From JAOUGY01 sp963825585 (GTDB taxonomy: Bacteria > Actinomycetota > Acidimicrobiia > Spongiisociales > ZC4RG35), in NCBI GenBank assembly GCA_963825585.1, contig CAWGTX010000006.1, positions 372,001 to 436,000 of the forward strand: a stretch of DNA of 64,000 nt, in the 5' to 3' direction. The notes under the pieces were generated by a model, which did not search any database, was not told the origin of the DNA, and saw nothing but the letters and a program-made list of their open reading frames with translations. Below, in pieces: positions 62,573 through 64,000 of the stretch (positions are counted from its first letter, which is position 1; each line of letters opens with the position of its first letter). Both the position numbers and the translations under genes were made by a program.

Positions 62573-63207
62573 GATGTCTTCGCCTCCTGGACGTAGCGTC
62601 GGATCAGATGTGCGTCCTTGACGCCGGGAGCGGACTCTAGGCCACTCGAGGCATCTACTCCCCAAGGGTGGAGGCGGGCCACCGCTTCGGCCACGGTGTC
62701 GGGTCCCAGACCGCCCGCCAGCACGAATGGCCGCGAGATCCCGCCCGCCAGGTCCCAGTCGAACCTGCGTCCGGTGCCGCCATGTGCATCGCGGACGGCG
62801 GTGTCGAGCAGCGGGATCTGCGCCATCGGAATGTCATCGAGCACGACCTCGCCCGAGACCGGTCTGGGACGAAGCACCATCAGCCCCGCCTGAACGGCTG
62901 CCGATGCAGCTTCTGCAGCGTGGAGACCATGTGGCTGCACACCGCTGACACCGACGAAGCGGGCCAGGTCGAGCAGCTCCGCGGGTCGGGCGTCCACCGT
63001 CACGAGGAACGATTGAATGCCGGCCGCGATCCGCACCAGTGTCGCGGCCTGTTCGGCATCGACCTGCCGGGGAGACGGTGCCATGACCAGACCAAAGGCG
63101 TCGGCGCCGGCTTCCGCGACGGCGGCCACGTCACCCTTCGTCTTCACACCGCACACCTTCACCCAGGTGGCGGCAACGGTGATGGGGGTGGAATCCACCA
63201 TGGTCAC
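62569..63207 (-). CDS. trpF: Phosphoribosylanthranilate isomerase
   Basis: A 212-residue TIM barrel. The catalytic Cys is in VKVCGVKT (KICGI in most), the substrate motif is FDWDLAGG, LAGGLGPDTV binds phosphate, and VDASSGLES is conserved. The presence of a separate trpF is notable, since many actinobacteria use PriA instead. GTG 63207 overlaps the trpC stop (GTGA); ATG 63201 is possible. Confidence 0.93.
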   Translation of the reverse strand: MTMVDSTPITVAATWVKVCGVKTKGDVAAVAEAGADAFGLVMAPSPRQVDAEQAATLVRIAAGIQSFLVTVDARPAELLDLARFVGVSGVQPHGLHAAEAASAAVQAGLMVLRPRPVSGEVVLDDIPMAQIPLLDTAVRDAHGGTGRRFDWDLAGGISRPFVLAGGLGPDTVAEAVARLHPWGVDASSGLESAPGVKDAHLIRRYVQEAKTS

Positions 63208-63971
63208 GTACGGAGGGCGGACAATGCGGTCTGGGGATCCCCGGAACGCACCAGCGACTCACCCACCAGGACGGCGTCGTAGCCGGCCGCCGCCATTCGC
63301 GAAGCGTCCGCCGGCTCGAGGACCCCGCTCTCGGCGATCGTGACGTCACAGCCGTTCAGCATCGGCGCCAGCCGCTCGGAGGTTGCCAGGTCCACATGAA
63401 ACGTCGTCAGATCACGGTTGTTGACACCCACGATCGTCGCTCCGGCCGCCAACGCCCGTTCGGCTTCGGCCTCGTCGTGCACCTCCACCAGTGCCGCGAC
63501 CCCGATCTCGCGGGCGGTCTCGTGCAACGACCGGAGCGTGGAGTCGTCGAGTGCGGCCACGATCAGCAGGATGGCGTCTGCACCGATCGCCCTTGCCTCC
63601 CAGATCTGGGCGGCAGTGAGCGTGAAGTCCTTGCGCAGCACCGGGAGCGACACGGCCGCACGCACGGCGATCAGGTCCGCATCGGATCCGGAGAAGTGGT
63701 GGGGCTCGGTCAGGACCGACACCGCCGACGCGCCACCGCGCTCGTAGGCGCCGGCTCGTTCCACCGGGTCGAGGTCGAGCGCCAGGGGACCCCGCGAGGG
63801 GGAGCGTCGTTTCACCTCGGCGATCACGCCGAGACCCGGAGCCGTGAGGGCCGCCGCGAAATCTCGCACCGGTGGTGCATCGGCACAGCGTGCGGTGAGC
63901 TCGGAGAGCGGCGGCAGCAACGCCAGCCTCGCTCGCGTCGTCTCGAGGATCGGTTCCAACATTCCCGTCAT
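63204..63971 (-). CDS. trpC: Indole-3-glycerol phosphate synthase
   Basis: A 255-residue TIM barrel. VIAEVKRRSPSRG holds the first catalytic Lys, LPVLRKDF the second, and ALVEVHDEAEAERAL, GVNNRDL and AESGV the rest. ATG 63971 is used; a second Met at 63962 is possible. First visible gene of the trp operon; trpE/D/G are not in the 29 bp left upstream. Confidence 0.96.
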   Translation of the reverse strand: MTGMLEPILETTRARLALLPPLSELTARCADAPPVRDFAAALTAPGLGVIAEVKRRSPSRGPLALDLDPVERAGAYERGGASAVSVLTEPHHFSGSDADLIAVRAAVSLPVLRKDFTLTAAQIWEARAIGADAILLIVAALDDSTLRSLHETAREIGVAALVEVHDEAEAERALAAGATIVGVNNRDLTTFHVDLATSERLAPMLNGCDVTIAESGVLEPADASRMAAAGYDAVLVGESLVRSGDPQTALSALRT

Positions 63972-64000
63972 ACCACCACCATCGTCTCGCCTGAACCCGG

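Overview
This window looks like chromosomal DNA of a high-GC actinobacterium. The gene cluster uvrC-rapZ-yvcK next to pgk-tpiA, the two actinobacterial-type LexA boxes, the Flp/Tad pilus locus with a von Willebrand-TadB fusion, and the many long GT-C-like membrane proteins all fit. A member of the Acidimicrobiia or a neighbouring class is my best guess, but this is inference; no rRNA is present to settle it.

Layout. 1-4.5 kb: the end of an MFS transporter, an aldo/keto reductase, an alpha-oxoamine synthase-like PLP enzyme and a membrane histidine kinase. 4.5-6.3 kb: a small decayed integrative element in the 3' end of a tRNA-Leu(GAG) gene. It has a 35-bp near-perfect att duplication, a tyrosine-recombinase remnant and one intact cargo gene (pentapeptide repeats plus a possible TIR-like domain). 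6.3-13.1 kb: secG, gpmA, tpiA, pgk, yvcK, rapZ and uvrC, all on the minus strand, a classic central-metabolism/repair cluster in which whiA and gap are missing from their usual place. 13-28.9 kb: cell-envelope genes (HTTM-like, GT87-like, sulfatase-like, GT2, flippase-like, methyltransferases, several GT-C-like proteins) around an intact uvrA. Most of the large membrane proteins here carry single-base frameshifts. 28.9-31.8 kb: uvrB and coaE. 31.8-42.4 kb: a NarL-type two-component system, two Flp pilins, and a divergent operon cpaB-tadZ-tadA-(VWA-TadB)-tadC with a frameshifted GT-C-like gene at its end. 42.5-47 kb: rpsA, polA and a small coiled-coil gene, then tRNA-Leu(CAA).

47.2-60.6 kb is a surface-polysaccharide region. 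It starts with an ACP and two alpha/beta-hydrolase-like proteins whose nucleophile positions are not serine. It continues with a CDP-sugar cassette (cytidylyltransferase, SDR epimerase/dehydratase, two C-methyltransferases), a GT2 enzyme, a second near-identical cytidylyltransferase, a Wzz-like protein with a degenerate kinase-like domain and an unrecognised C-terminal module, and a Wzy/EpsG-like membrane protein. 60.5-64 kb is a tightly overlapping trpC-trpF-trpB-trpA operon.

The theme is core replication, repair and metabolism genes, all intact, interleaved with surface glycan genes, many of them damaged. LexA boxes lie in front of both uvrA and uvrB. The most interesting items are the tRNA-Leu element with a possible defence cargo, the non-random clustering of frameshifts in membrane glycosyltransferase-like genes, the ACP/hydrolase cassette, and the Wzz-pseudokinase fusion with an unknown C-terminal domain.
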